DNA from: Micromonospora chersina
Lineage (GTDB): Bacteria > Actinomycetota > Actinomycetes > Mycobacteriales > Micromonosporaceae
NCBI RefSeq assembly: GCF_900091475.1
Contig: NZ_FMIB01000002.1
Location: 1,798,001 to 1,862,000, forward strand
DNA: 64,000 nucleotides
Reading direction: 5' to 3'
The first letter of the stretch is position 1. Each line of letters starts with the position of its first letter. Positions 1-9,835 of this stretch are shown here, in pieces. The notes under the pieces are model-generated. The model was not told the origin of the DNA. It was given only the letters and a program-made list of their open reading frames with translations, and made no database searches. Made by a program: the position numbers and the translations under genes.

Positions 1-339
1 CTCCCGGCCGACCTGCCCCACGAGGACCATCCGGACCACGTCCATGGCCTCGGGCGTGGTGACCCGCAGGCCGCCCTTGAACTCGCTGGCGATGCCGAGC
101 CGGCCGAGCATGGCGGAGATCTGCGGGCCGCCGCCGTGCACGACGACAGGCTTGAGGCCGGCGTACCGGAGGAAGACCATGTCCGCGGCGAACGCCCGCT
201 GGAGTTCGGGGTCGACCATGGCGTTGCCGCCGTACTTGACCACGACGGTGGCGCCGGAGAAGCGGGCCAGCCAGGGCAGGGCCTCGATCAGCGTCTCGGC
301 CTTGGCCTGGGCCCGGGTGAGGTCGGCGGTGAGGCTCAT
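1..339 (-). CDS. argB: Acetylglutamate kinase, N-terminal part (runs off window)
   Basis: Phosphorylates N-acetylglutamate in arginine synthesis, in the cytosol. Only the first 113 codons lie in the window; the C-terminus is beyond position 1. The ATP-binding stretch [10 protein letters not shown] (with the family lysine) and the glycine-rich [10 protein letters not shown] motif that follows it are both visible, which fits the amino acid kinase fold. The ATG at 337-339 overlaps the argJ stop by four bases (ATGA), so the two are translationally coupled in an argC-argJ-argB order that is standard in actinobacteria. Confidence 0.95.
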   Translation of the reverse strand, partial: MSLTADLTRAQAKAETLIEALPWLARFSGATVVVKYGGNAMVDPELQRAFAADMVFLRYAGLKPVVVHGGGPQISAMLGRLGIASEFKGGLRVTTPEAMDVVRMVLVGQVGRE

Positions 340-1508
340 GTCGAGTACGCCGAGTTCTCGTGCACGTACGCGTGCGACAGGTCGTTGGTCCAGATCGTCG
401 CCGCCGCCTCGCCGGCGTGCAGGTCGATCCGGATGGTGACGTCGCGGCCGGTGAGGTCCACCTTGGCCCGGTCCTCGGCGGCCGCGCCGCCCCGGCACAC
501 CCAGATCCCGTTGACCGCCACGTCCACGCCGTCCGGCTCGAACGCGGCGGTGGTGGTGCCCACGGCGGCGAGGATGCGCCCCCAGTTCGGGTCGTTGCCG
601 AACAGCGCGGTCTTCACCAGGTTGTTCCGGGCCACCGAGCGGCCCACCTCGACCGCGTCGTCCTCGTCGGCCGCGCCGACCACGTCGATGGCGATCTGCT
701 TGGTGGCGCCCTCGGCGTCGGCGACGAGTTGCTGGGCGAGGTCGTGGCAGGCGGCGGTGACCGCGGCGGTCAGCTCCGCGACGCTCGGCTCGATGCCGGA
801 GGCGCCGCTGGCCAGCAGCAGCACCGTGTCGTTGGTGGACATGCAGCCGTCGGAGTCGACCCGGTCGAAGGTGACCCGGGTGGCGGCGCGCAGCGCCGCG
901 TCCAGGGTCTCCGGCCCGGCCACCGCGTCGGTGGTGAGCACGCAGAGCATGGTGGCCATGGCCGGGGCGAGCATCCCGGCGCCCTTGGCCATGCCGCCGA
1001 CGGTCCAGCCGCTCCCCCGGGCCACGGTGGTCTTGGGCCGGGTGTCGGTGGTCATGATCGCCTCGGCTGCCGGGTGGCCGCCGTCGCGGGACAGGCCGCG
1101 CACCGCGCCGCGGACGCCCGGGAGGAGCTTGTCCATGGGCAGGCGCTCGCCGATGAGGCCGGTGGAGCAGACCGCCACCTCGCCGGCGCCGACCATGAGC
1201 CGCGGGCTGCTGGCGGTGAGCACGGCAGCGGTGTGCTCGGCGGTGGCGTGGGTGTCCTGGAAGCCGGCCGGGCCGGTGCAGGCGTTGGCGCCGCCGGAGT
1301 TGAGGACCACGGCGCGGACCACGCCGCCGCGGACGACCTGCTGGGTCCAGAGCACCGGCGCGGCCTTGACGCGGTTGGCGGTGAAGACGCCGGCGACCCC
1401 GGCGTCGGGGCCGTCGTTGACGACGAGGGCGATGTCGCCGGCGCCGCTGGCCTTGAGGCCGGCGGCCACGCCGGCGGCGCGGAAGCCCCGGGGGGTGGTG
1501 ACGGTCAC
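336..1508 (-). CDS. argJ: Bifunctional glutamate N-acetyltransferase / amino-acid N-acetyltransferase
   Basis: Transfers acetyl from N-acetylornithine to glutamate, recycling the acetyl group, and in bifunctional forms also uses acetyl-CoA. The 390-residue product is full length for the family. The self-cleavage region is visible as [14 protein letters not shown], where cleavage before the Thr of ATML creates the N-terminal nucleophile of the beta chain. The start is GTG ([13 protein letters not shown]). It lies 55 bp downstream of argC and overlaps argB by ATGA. Presence of argJ indicates the cyclic arginine pathway. Confidence 0.96.
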   Translation of the reverse strand: MTVTTPRGFRAAGVAAGLKASGAGDIALVVNDGPDAGVAGVFTANRVKAAPVLWTQQVVRGGVVRAVVLNSGGANACTGPAGFQDTHATAEHTAAVLTASSPRLMVGAGEVAVCSTGLIGERLPMDKLLPGVRGAVRGLSRDGGHPAAEAIMTTDTRPKTTVARGSGWTVGGMAKGAGMLAPAMATMLCVLTTDAVAGPETLDAALRAATRVTFDRVDSDGCMSTNDTVLLLASGASGIEPSVAELTAAVTAACHDLAQQLVADAEGATKQIAIDVVGAADEDDAVEVGRSVARNNLVKTALFGNDPNWGRILAAVGTTTAAFEPDGVDVAVNGIWVCRGGAAAEDRAKVDLTGRDVTIRIDLHAGEAAATIWTNDLSHAYVHENSAYST

Positions 1509-1563
1509 TGAGCCGTCCTTTCGTTCGCGACTGCGGGGCTCCGCTTCGCTGCACTCCTCGCGC

Positions 1564-2565
1564 TCACGGTGCCACTCCGAAAACAGGAAGGCCGGTGGTC
1601 TCCGGGAGGCCGAACATCAGGTTGGCGTTCTGCACGGCCTGGCCGGCCGCGCCCTTGCCCAGGTTGTCGATGGCGCTGACCACGATCACCCGGCCGGAGT
1701 CGACGTCGACAGTGGCCTGGAGGTGGCAGGAGTTGCCGCCCGCCGTGGCGGCCGTGTGCGGCCAGGCCCCCTCGGGCAGCACGTGCACGAAGGGCTCGTC
1801 GGCGTACGCGGCGGCGAGAACCTCGCGCGGGTCGGCGTCGCCGGTGGGGACGGCCGTGACGGTGGCCAGGATGCCCCGTGGCATGGGTGCCAGGACCGGG
1901 GTGAAGGAGAGGCTTGTCGCCCCCGTGGCCTGCTTGATCTCCGGCACGTGCTGGTGGGCGCCGACCTTGTAGGGCGACAGGTCGCCCATCACCTCGCTGC
2001 CCAGCAGGTGCGGCTTGGCGGCCCGGCCCGCGCCCGAGGTGCCGGAGGCGGCGACCACCACCACGTCGGCGGGGAAGACCGCGCCGGCGGCGATCAGCGG
2101 GGCGAGCGCCAGGGTGGTGGCGACCGCGTAGCACCCGGTGCTCGCCACCCGGTCGGCCGCGGCGACGGCGGCCCGCTGGCCGGGCAGCTCGGGCAGCCCG
2201 TAGGTCCAGGCGCCGGCGTGGTCGCCGCCGTAGTAGCGGGCCCAGGCGTCGGCGTCGCGCAGCCGGTGGTCCGCGCCGAGGTCGACCACCTTGACGGGGC
2301 CGGGCAGGGCCGCGGCGAGGGCCGCCGACTGCCCGTGCGGCAGGGCCAGGAAGACCAGGTCCGCGTCGGCCAGGGTGGCCGGGTCGGTCGCCCCGAACAC
2401 CAGGTCCAGCCCGGCGAGCTGCGGGTGTACGGCGGCGACGGGCCGGCCGGCCGAGGCGTGGGCGGTGGCGGCGACCAGGTCGAACTCGGGGTGCCCGGCG
2501 AGCAACCGGAGCAGCTCGCCGCCGGCGTACCCGCTCGCGCCGGCGACCGCGACTCGGATGCCCAT
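1564..2565 (-). CDS. argC: N-acetyl-gamma-glutamyl-phosphate reductase
   Basis: NADPH-dependent reduction of acetylglutamyl phosphate to the semialdehyde, third step of arginine synthesis. The N-terminal Rossmann motif VAVAGASGYAGGELLR and the catalytic cysteine in ASTGCYAV are present; 333 residues is the usual size. I chose the ATG at 2563-2565 because GGAGGTGAGT sits directly in front of it and the protein then begins MGIRVAVAG. An in-frame ATG eight codons upstream (2589) is less likely. First gene of the argCJB run, with ArgR-like boxes just upstream. Confidence 0.95.
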   Translation of the reverse strand: MGIRVAVAGASGYAGGELLRLLAGHPEFDLVAATAHASAGRPVAAVHPQLAGLDLVFGATDPATLADADLVFLALPHGQSAALAAALPGPVKVVDLGADHRLRDADAWARYYGGDHAGAWTYGLPELPGQRAAVAAADRVASTGCYAVATTLALAPLIAAGAVFPADVVVVAASGTSGAGRAAKPHLLGSEVMGDLSPYKVGAHQHVPEIKQATGATSLSFTPVLAPMPRGILATVTAVPTGDADPREVLAAAYADEPFVHVLPEGAWPHTAATAGGNSCHLQATVDVDSGRVIVVSAIDNLGKGAAGQAVQNANLMFGLPETTGLPVFGVAP

Positions 2566-2573
2566 ACTCACCT

Positions 2574-2642
2574 CCGCATGAATATGCAACGAAGGCTAGT
2601 CGGCGACGTGGCAGCCTGCAAGTTCATGCGTCTCATTGCATA
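2574..2642. promoter_or_regulatory. Candidate ArgR (ARG box) operator region of argC
   Basis: Two AT-rich near-palindromes stand out in this GC-rich DNA: GCATGAATATGC around 2577-2588, and TTCATGCGTCTCATTGCATA at 2623-2642. Both carry TGCAT/ATGCA half-sites. They resemble the paired ARG boxes reported upstream of Streptomyces argC, which are bound by the arginine repressor ArgR/AhrC. Position immediately upstream of argC fits repression by arginine. The match is by eye, and argR itself is outside the window. Confidence 0.55.
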
Positions 2643-2682
2643 GGAATGAGGACGTGACGCCGGTCACCCGGGCGGAAAGCCG

Positions 2683-2715
2683 ACGGCCCGCGTCGCGGGG
2701 AGCGACACGGGCCGT
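2683..2715 (-). terminator. Hairpin terminator of the sugar-nucleotide operon
   Basis: ACGGCCCG at 2683-2690 pairs with CGGGCCGT at 2708-2715. An inner TCGC/GCGA extension surrounds a GGGGA loop, with one mismatched step. It lies 20 bp past the stop of the epimerase gene and separates that operon from argC. There is no U-tract, as is common in actinobacteria. Confidence 0.65.
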
Positions 2716-2736
2716 GCGGGCACGAAACGGCGGACG

Positions 2737-3762
2737 TCAGAGGCGGCCCTCCTCGACCGCCCGGGTCACCCACGGGATGACCTCGTCGAGCATCGCGTCC
2801 AGCGAGGTGGTGGCGGTGAAGCCGAGCACCTCGCGGGCCTTCGTTACGTCCGGCACCCGCTTCTGCACGTCGTACTGGAAGGGTTCGTCGGAGACGTGCC
2901 GGAATGGCACGTCCGGGCCCTTGATCTTGCGCCAGATCAGCTCGGCAAGCTCCAGCACACTTGTCGACTCGGCCGTGGAGAGGTTGAAGTCGTCGTTGTG
3001 CGCCGCCGGATGCTCGATGGCGGTGGCGATACCCCGGGCCAGATCCCCGCCGTAGGTGTAGTGCCGCACCTGGCCGCCCTCGCCGAGGATGTGCAGCGGG
3101 TCCTGCCCCTTGACGATCTTCTGCACCAGGTCGGGCACGACGTGCGACATGGCCAGCTTGACGTTGCCGGACAGCACCTCGACCTGGCCGAGCGCGCGCC
3201 CCTCCCCGACGCCGACGCAGTTGAACGGCCGCACGATCGTGTACGGCAGCCGGTACTGCTCCCAGGCGGCCCGGGCGTAGTACTCCACGGCCAGCTTCTG
3301 GAACCCGTACGACGACAGTGGCGGTGGGATGCGCCGCTCGTCGCCCTCCCTGCTGGGCCAGTGCTCCGTCGACTCGAAGACCATCGAGGAGGACAGGTAG
3401 GTGACCTTCGCCAGCCGGCCGTCCCGGTGGGCGCGGATGGCCGCGTCGCAGGTGGCCGCCATGATCCGCTCGTTGGTGGCGAGCAGGTCGTAGGCGTACG
3501 CGTGGAAGTAGGAGATGCCGCCGATCATCGCCGCGCCGGCGACCAGGTGGTCACAGCCGTCCAGCAGCGTGGTCAGCAGGTCCACATCCCGCGCGTCGCC
3601 CTCGACGAACCGGAACCGCGGGTGGTCGTCGTAGCTGTGCGTGACCGGGCCGTACTTGGAGAAGTTGTCGATCCCGACGACCTCGTGGCCCCGGCCCAGC
3701 AACTCCTGCACCAGGTAGCCGCCGATGAAGCCGGCCGAGCCAGTTACCAGGACTTTCGCCAC
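2737..3762 (-). CDS. NAD-dependent nucleotide-sugar epimerase/dehydratase (extended SDR)
   Basis: Extended short-chain dehydrogenase of the epimerase family, 341 residues. The N-terminal TGSAGFIGGYL is the NAD-binding TGxxGxxG motif. The active-site pair follows as Ser-rich YLSSSMVFE and the Tyr-x3-Lys of SSYGFQKLAVEYYARA. It probably converts an NDP-sugar in the cytosol for surface glycan synthesis, but the substrate cannot be read from sequence. The start is GTG at 3762, eight bases after the glycosyltransferase stop. Third gene of an operon with a sugar dehydrogenase and a family 2 glycosyltransferase. Confidence 0.88.
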   Translation of the reverse strand: MAKVLVTGSAGFIGGYLVQELLGRGHEVVGIDNFSKYGPVTHSYDDHPRFRFVEGDARDVDLLTTLLDGCDHLVAGAAMIGGISYFHAYAYDLLATNERIMAATCDAAIRAHRDGRLAKVTYLSSSMVFESTEHWPSREGDERRIPPPLSSYGFQKLAVEYYARAAWEQYRLPYTIVRPFNCVGVGEGRALGQVEVLSGNVKLAMSHVVPDLVQKIVKGQDPLHILGEGGQVRHYTYGGDLARGIATAIEHPAAHNDDFNLSTAESTSVLELAELIWRKIKGPDVPFRHVSDEPFQYDVQKRVPDVTKAREVLGFTATTSLDAMLDEVIPWVTRAVEEGRL

Positions 3763-3770
3763 GTGCGCTC

Positions 3771-4565
3771 CTAAGCGGTCTTCTCGTACTCGGTGCTGTC
3801 GTGCGGTGCGCGCGGCGGCGGAACCGACCGCGAGCCGGCCGCCCGGGCCGCCAGCGCCGCACGGCTCAGCCGTCGACCGTAGGCGAAGAAGTACCAGCGC
3901 AGGTAACCGGGGAGGAACCGCCCCAGGTCGAAGTGGGACTCCCCGAGCGGCCGGTCCAACCAGATCGTGGGTATCTCGGCAACCGGCAGGCGCAGCCGGT
4001 TGGCCTTGGCGGTCAACTCGAGCCCGATCTCGAAGCCGGTCCGCGACTCGATGCCCACCTCGCGGACGAACGCGGTGTCGTACGCCTTGAAGCTGTTGGT
4101 GGCGTCCCGGGTGCCGACCCGGGCGAACGTGTACAGGCTGCGCCCCGCCCAGCGGGACATCATCCGCTTCAGCCGCGGCCCGCCCACCTGCTGGCCGCCC
4201 GGCATGTAGCGGGACGCGGCCGCGACCACCACGCCGCGGTCCACCAGCCGGGCCAGCTCGTCGATCTGGCGCGGGTCGTCACAGCCGTCGGCCATCGTCA
4301 CCACCACGACCGGTGCGAGCGCCGCGTCGATGCCGAACCGGATCGCGTTCGCCGGGCCCCGGCCGTAGGTGTTGAGTACCGCCCGCACCCTCGGGTCGGT
4401 GCGCGCGACCTGTTCCACGTACGGGACGGTGGTGTCCTCCGGCATGTCATGGACGATCAGCACCTCGGCCGGCAGCAGCATCTCGCGCAGCATCCGCTCC
4501 AGGCAGCGCAGGATCGCCTCGCCCTCGTTGTAGACCGGCACGATCACCGACACCCGCGGCGTCAC
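3771..4565 (-). CDS. Family 2 glycosyltransferase (polyprenyl-phosphate sugar transferase type)
   Basis: A 264-residue GT-A fold transferase resembling dolichol-phosphate mannosyltransferases. VSVIVPVYNEGEAILRCLE is the N-terminal donor-binding motif. VVVVTMADGCDDP contains the acidic metal-binding stretch, here ADGCDD rather than the usual D-x-D form. A basic, aromatic C-terminus (LRWYFFAYGRRLSRAAL) suggests membrane association but no clear multi-pass region. GTG at 4563-4565 overlaps the stop of the dehydrogenase (GTGA), so the two are coupled. It probably transfers the sugar made by its neighbours to a lipid carrier; this is inferred from context. Confidence 0.85.
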   Translation of the reverse strand: MTPRVSVIVPVYNEGEAILRCLERMLREMLLPAEVLIVHDMPEDTTVPYVEQVARTDPRVRAVLNTYGRGPANAIRFGIDAALAPVVVVTMADGCDDPRQIDELARLVDRGVVVAAASRYMPGGQQVGGPRLKRMMSRWAGRSLYTFARVGTRDATNSFKAYDTAFVREVGIESRTGFEIGLELTAKANRLRLPVAEIPTIWLDRPLGESHFDLGRFLPGYLRWYFFAYGRRLSRAALAARAAGSRSVPPPRAPHDSTEYEKTA

Positions 4566-5773
4566 ACCCGCACCCCGGTCCCGGTCAGGCCCCACATGTC
4601 GATGACCGGCAGGTCGGTCTCCAGCCGGGCGTACTGCTCGTGCGGGGCGGCGATCACCAGCAGGTCCGCGCGACGTAGCACCTCGTCCAGGTCGACGAGA
4701 CGGTCGTCGGCGACGTACGGATCGGTGCAGAGCGTCTCGCGGGTCTTCAACGCCAGGATCTTGCGCAGCTTGTACGCCAGGCTCTCCCGCGGGTCGTCGC
4801 TGCCGCCCTTGAACGCCATCCCGAGGATGCCCACCGTCAGGTCGGCGAGATCGAACCGGTCCTCGAGGCGGGACACCAGGTAGAGGGGCAGCCCCTCGTT
4901 GATCAGCATCGCGGAGTGGCCGAGCACGAAGTTGTTCCGGTTGAACGCGGCCAGCTGCATGGTGTCCTTGAACAGGCAGGGACCGGCGGCGAAGCCGGGC
5001 ATCGGCAGATCCGCGGCCCGCGGGTAGTCGTGCGCGACCGCGTGCCGGATGCGGGCGAAGTCGAGTCCGAAGTCGTTGGCCATCATCCAGAACTGGTTCG
5101 CGGTGGCGAACTTGATGTACCGCCAGGTGTTGGTGAACAACTTCGCCAGCTCGGCCTCCTCCGGCTCGAGCGGCACGATCTCCTCGGTCAGGTGCCGGAA
5201 GAGCTTCTCCGCCCGGGCGAGGGCGTGCGGCGTACGGGCGGCGACGATCTGGGGCAGCGTGAACAGCTCCGTCATCGCCCGGCCCTCGGCGATCCGCTCC
5301 GGGCAGAACGCCACGTCGGCCCGGATGCCCTTGCCGACCAGGAGCTTCTCGGTCAGCGCCGTCACTCCCGGATAGACGGTGCTGCGCAGCACCACCAGCT
5401 GCCCGTCGCGCAGGTGCTCGGCGCAGCGCTCGATCGCGCGGGGCACCGCACCCAGGTCCGGGTTCAGGTGCTCGTCGACAGGGGTGCCGACGACCACGAC
5501 CAGGTGCTCGGAGGCGCCGACGCCGGCCGGGTCGGTGCTGGCCCGCAGCCGGCCGGCGGCCACCGCCTCGGCGAGCGCCTCGGCGGCGCCCGGCTCGGCG
5601 AAGGGAAGGACGCCGGCGTTCACCGTGGCCACCGCCTCGGCGTTGATGTCGTACAGCACGACGGACAGGCCGCGGGAGGCGAACGCGATGCCCAGCGGCA
5701 GGCCCACCCGACCGCAGCCGCCGACGACGCACACGTCGACGGAGATGGGCGGCGGAGCCGGATCCTCGGACAT
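4562..5773 (-). CDS. Nucleotide-sugar dehydrogenase (UDP-Glc/UDP-ManNAc/GDP-Man dehydrogenase family)
   Basis: Two-step NAD-dependent oxidation of an NDP-sugar C6 alcohol to the uronic acid, in the cytosol. The 403 residues show the N-terminal Rossmann motif VVGGCGRVGLPLG, the central dimerisation helix (EPEEAELAKLFTNTWRYIKFA) and the catalytic cysteine in MPGFAAGPCLFKDT. The Cys motif reads GPCLFKDT instead of the common GSCLPKDT. The ATG is preceded by GGGAG. First gene of a three-gene operon that sits between pheT and argC, two genes that are usually adjacent in actinobacteria. Confidence 0.9.
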   Translation of the reverse strand: MSEDPAPPPISVDVCVVGGCGRVGLPLGIAFASRGLSVVLYDINAEAVATVNAGVLPFAEPGAAEALAEAVAAGRLRASTDPAGVGASEHLVVVVGTPVDEHLNPDLGAVPRAIERCAEHLRDGQLVVLRSTVYPGVTALTEKLLVGKGIRADVAFCPERIAEGRAMTELFTLPQIVAARTPHALARAEKLFRHLTEEIVPLEPEEAELAKLFTNTWRYIKFATANQFWMMANDFGLDFARIRHAVAHDYPRAADLPMPGFAAGPCLFKDTMQLAAFNRNNFVLGHSAMLINEGLPLYLVSRLEDRFDLADLTVGILGMAFKGGSDDPRESLAYKLRKILALKTRETLCTDPYVADDRLVDLDEVLRRADLLVIAAPHEQYARLETDLPVIDMWGLTGTGVRV

Positions 5774-5954
5774 GGCTGACTCCCGTGGGGTGGCGGGGGT
5801 GTGGTTCCCGACGGTGGCCGGAATCCAAGCAGGTTAACCGCTCACAAGTGACCCGTGGGTAGCCAAAGATTCCGTCGCCGCTGGCCTTTCGGACGATCCC
5901 CCGCTCTCTGCGACAGGAGAGCCACGCAGAGTGAGAGACGCCGATGGCCCGGCC
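5774..5954 (-). other. Leader/promoter region of the sugar-nucleotide operon
   Basis: No gene is supported here. It should hold the promoter for the dehydrogenase operon, but I see no convincing -35/-10 pair. Two structured elements are visible. One is the palindrome GGTTAACC at 5832-5839. The other is a 7-bp hairpin, CTCTGCG (5906-5912) with CGCAGAG (5925-5931), which could be a second pheT terminator or leader structure. Confidence 0.4.
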
Positions 5955-5985
5955 GGCCCCGACCCGGAGGTGTCGGGTCGGGGCC
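5955..5985 (-). terminator. Terminator after pheT
   Basis: A perfect 12-bp stem: GGCCCCGACCCG (5955-5966) and CGGGTCGGGGCC (5974-5985) around a 7-base loop. It begins 15 bp past the pheT stop. It most likely ends the infC-to-pheT transcription unit. Confidence 0.8.
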
Positions 5986-5999
5986 GTGAGGACGAGCCG

Positions 6000-8549
6000 T
6001 CAGGCGCCGCGCAGGACGGCCCCGAAGCGGCGGGCCGCCTCGGCGACCGCCGCGTCTCGGGCGGCCACCGCCTCCTCGCCCGCGAGGGTCCGGTCCGGTG
6101 CCCGGAACGTCAGCTTGTACGCCAGCGACCGGCGGCCCGCGCCGAGCTGCTCGGACGCGTACACGTCGAAGAGCCGGACGTCCTCCAGCAGCGGGCCGGC
6201 CCCCTCGACGAGGGCCCGCTCCACGTCGGCGGCCGGGACCGACTCGTCCACCACCAGCGCCACGTCGATGAGGGCGGGCGGGAAGGTGGAGACGGCCGGG
6301 CCGGCCACCACCGGCGCGGCGGGCAGCGCGTCCAGGTTCAGCTCCATGGCGCTGGTCCGCCGGGGCAGCTCCAGCGTCGCCACGACGGTCGGGTGCAGCT
6401 CGCCGGCGTACCCGACGACCGTGTCGTCCACCAGCAGCTCGGCGCAGCGGCCGGGGTGCCAGGGGGCGCGCTCGGCGGCCCGGACGGTGACCCGGTCGGC
6501 CGGGATGCCGGCGGCGGCGAGCACCGTCCGGCCGGCCTCGACGGCGTCCGCCCAGCCGGCGGCGCGTCCCGCGCCCCACCAGCCGGTCGGGTCCATCTCG
6601 CCGGTGAGCGCCACGGCGACGTGCCGCGGCTGGTCGGGCACCACCGCGTCGGCGCGGGCGAACTCCTCGTCGGTCGGGCGCCGGTCCACGCCCATGGCCG
6701 GCGGCGCGCCGGCGCCCGGACGCGGGTGGAACACCGTGCCGATCTCGTAGATCGCCACGTCCCGCTGGCCCCGGCCGACGTTGCGCTTGAGGATGCCGAG
6801 CAGCGGGCCGAGCAGCGTGGTGCGCAGCAGCGGCTCCTCCTCGGACAGCGGGTTGGCCACCCGCACCGCGGGGCGGCGGGGGTCGTCGGCCGGCAGGCCG
6901 AGCTGGTCGGCCAGTTCCGCGGCGACGAACGGGTGCGCCAGGACCTCGACGTACCCGCGCTCGGCGAGCGACCGGGCGACCGCCCGGCGGCGCTGCTGCG
7001 ACGCGGTGAGGCCGCGGCCGGGGGGCGCGGTGGGCAGCACCGACGGCACCCGGTCGTAGCCGTCGAGGCGGACCACCTCCTCGACCAGGTCGGCCGGGTC
7101 GGTGAGGTCGGGCCGCCAGCTCGGCGGGGTCACGCTCAGCACGTCACCGCCCGCCGCGGCGGCGGCCCCGGTCTCGCCCGGGTCCTCGGCGAGCCGGTCG
7201 GCGCCCCGGGTGACCGTGCAGCCGACCTGCTCCAGCAGCTCGACCACCCGCTCCGTCGGGTACGCCACGCCGACCCGCCGCGACGGCAGGTCCGCCGGCA
7301 GGGTCACCGGCGTGCGCGGCCGGACGTGGTCGATGTCGAGGACCTCGGCGCCGGCCGTGCCACCGGCGTGCTCGGTGAGCAGCCGGACCGCCTTCTCCAG
7401 CGCGACAAGCGGCAGCGCCGGGTCGACCCCGCGCTCCCAGCGCTTGGCCGCCTCGCTGAACAGCTTGTGCCGCCGGGCGGTGCGGCCGACCATGGCCGGG
7501 TCCCAGTGCGCCGCCTCGAAGAGCACGTCGGTGGTGGAGGCGACGACCTCGCTGGTCTCGCCGCCCATCACCGCGGCGAGCGAGATCGGCCCGGTGTCGT
7601 CGCAGATCACCATGTCCTCGGCGACCAGCGTGCGCGTGACACCGTCCAGCGTGGTCAGCTTCTCCCCCGCCTCGGCCCGGCGGACCACCAGCGGGCCGCT
7701 GATCCGGTCGGCGTCGAAGGCGTGCATCGGCTGGCCGAGTTCGAGCATCAGGTAGTTGGTGATGTCGACCGGCAGCGAGATGCTGCGGACGCCGGCCACG
7801 GTGAGCCGACGGGACATCCAGCCGGGGGTCTGCGCGGTCGGGTCGACACCACGGACCATGCGGGCGGCGAACCGGTCGCAGCCCACGGTGTCGCGCACCT
7901 CGACGGGGTACGCCGGCTCGGCGGTCGCGCCCGGTGCCGGCAGGTCGGCCGGGTCGCGGAACGGCACACCGAGGGCGTGCGACAGCTCGCGGGCGAGGCC
8001 CCGCACGCTGAGCGCGTACCCGCGGTCCGGGGTGATCTCCAGCTCCACCACGACGTCGTCGAGGCCTACCACCGGGCGGGCGTCGTCGCCCGGCTTGGCC
8101 GGGCTGTCCTCGGGCAGCACGATGATGCCCGAGTGGTCGTCGCCCAGGCCCAGCTCCTTGGCGGAGCAGATCATGCCGTTCGAGTTGCGTCCGTACGTCT
8201 TGCGCGCGCCGATGTGGAAGTCGCCGGGCAGCACGCCGCCGGGGAGGATCACCACGACCCGGTCGCCCTGGGCGAAGTTGCGCGCCCCGCAGACGATCTC
8301 CTGCGGCTCGCCGGTGCCGTTGGCGGCGCCGACGTCCACCCGGCAGAACCGGATCGGCTTCTTGAAGCCGGTCAGCTCCTCGATCTCCAGCACCTCACCG
8401 ACCACCAGCGGGCCGGTGACGGTCTCCCGCAGGTCCACCACGGAGTCGACCTCGATGCCGAGGTCGACAAGCGCCTGCTCCAGGTCGCCGGTGGGCAGGT
8501 CGGCCGGGAGGTCGACGTGCTCCCGCAGCCAACTGACAGAAACTCGCAT
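6000..8549 (-). CDS. pheT: Phenylalanine--tRNA ligase beta subunit
   Basis: Large subunit of the (alpha-beta)2 PheRS that charges tRNA-Phe; 849 residues, normal length for the long bacterial form. The N-terminal MRVSVSWLREHVDLPADLP and the tRNA-binding (EMAP-like) domain at about 40-155 are visible. The B3/B4 editing region follows, with the B5 segment, and a C-terminal ferredoxin-like anticodon-binding domain (FPPALIDVALVVDESVPAADV onward) ends the protein. Lies 40 bp downstream of pheS and is followed by a perfect terminator. Confidence 0.97.
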   Translation of the reverse strand: MRVSVSWLREHVDLPADLPTGDLEQALVDLGIEVDSVVDLRETVTGPLVVGEVLEIEELTGFKKPIRFCRVDVGAANGTGEPQEIVCGARNFAQGDRVVVILPGGVLPGDFHIGARKTYGRNSNGMICSAKELGLGDDHSGIIVLPEDSPAKPGDDARPVVGLDDVVVELEITPDRGYALSVRGLARELSHALGVPFRDPADLPAPGATAEPAYPVEVRDTVGCDRFAARMVRGVDPTAQTPGWMSRRLTVAGVRSISLPVDITNYLMLELGQPMHAFDADRISGPLVVRRAEAGEKLTTLDGVTRTLVAEDMVICDDTGPISLAAVMGGETSEVVASTTDVLFEAAHWDPAMVGRTARRHKLFSEAAKRWERGVDPALPLVALEKAVRLLTEHAGGTAGAEVLDIDHVRPRTPVTLPADLPSRRVGVAYPTERVVELLEQVGCTVTRGADRLAEDPGETGAAAAAGGDVLSVTPPSWRPDLTDPADLVEEVVRLDGYDRVPSVLPTAPPGRGLTASQQRRRAVARSLAERGYVEVLAHPFVAAELADQLGLPADDPRRPAVRVANPLSEEEPLLRTTLLGPLLGILKRNVGRGQRDVAIYEIGTVFHPRPGAGAPPAMGVDRRPTDEEFARADAVVPDQPRHVAVALTGEMDPTGWWGAGRAAGWADAVEAGRTVLAAAGIPADRVTVRAAERAPWHPGRCAELLVDDTVVGYAGELHPTVVATLELPRRTSAMELNLDALPAAPVVAGPAVSTFPPALIDVALVVDESVPAADVERALVEGAGPLLEDVRLFDVYASEQLGAGRRSLAYKLTFRAPDRTLAGEEAVAARDAAVAEAARRFGAVLRGA

Positions 8550-8589
8550 GACTGTTAAACCACCGTCTCCGTAACTCGTGCCCGCACCG

Positions 8590-9708
<1,119 letters not shown>

Positions 9709-9787
9709 CTAGGCGAGTCTACGGACGCGCGGCTTCGCCGCAGCCCGCCGGTGGGAGTTTCGCGCAGGAGGAAGGGTCAGGCCCGCC

Positions 9788-9807
9788 GCCCGCCGGCACC
9801 GGCGGGC
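9788..9807 (-). terminator. Hairpin between trmH and pheS
   Basis: GCCCGCCG (9788-9795) pairs perfectly with CGGCGGGC (9800-9807) around a GCAC loop, 29 bp past the trmH stop. It may terminate or attenuate transcription between the ribosomal genes and pheST. There is no U-tract. Confidence 0.5.
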
Positions 9808-9835
9808 TGGCTAAACGAACGCCGTGGCGCGTTCA

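Noticed and set aside
2566..2589. Earlier argC start at 2589
   Set aside because: It adds eight residues before MGIRVAVAG, overlaps the candidate ArgR box and lacks a Shine-Dalgarno, whereas the 2565 start has GGAGGTGAGT.
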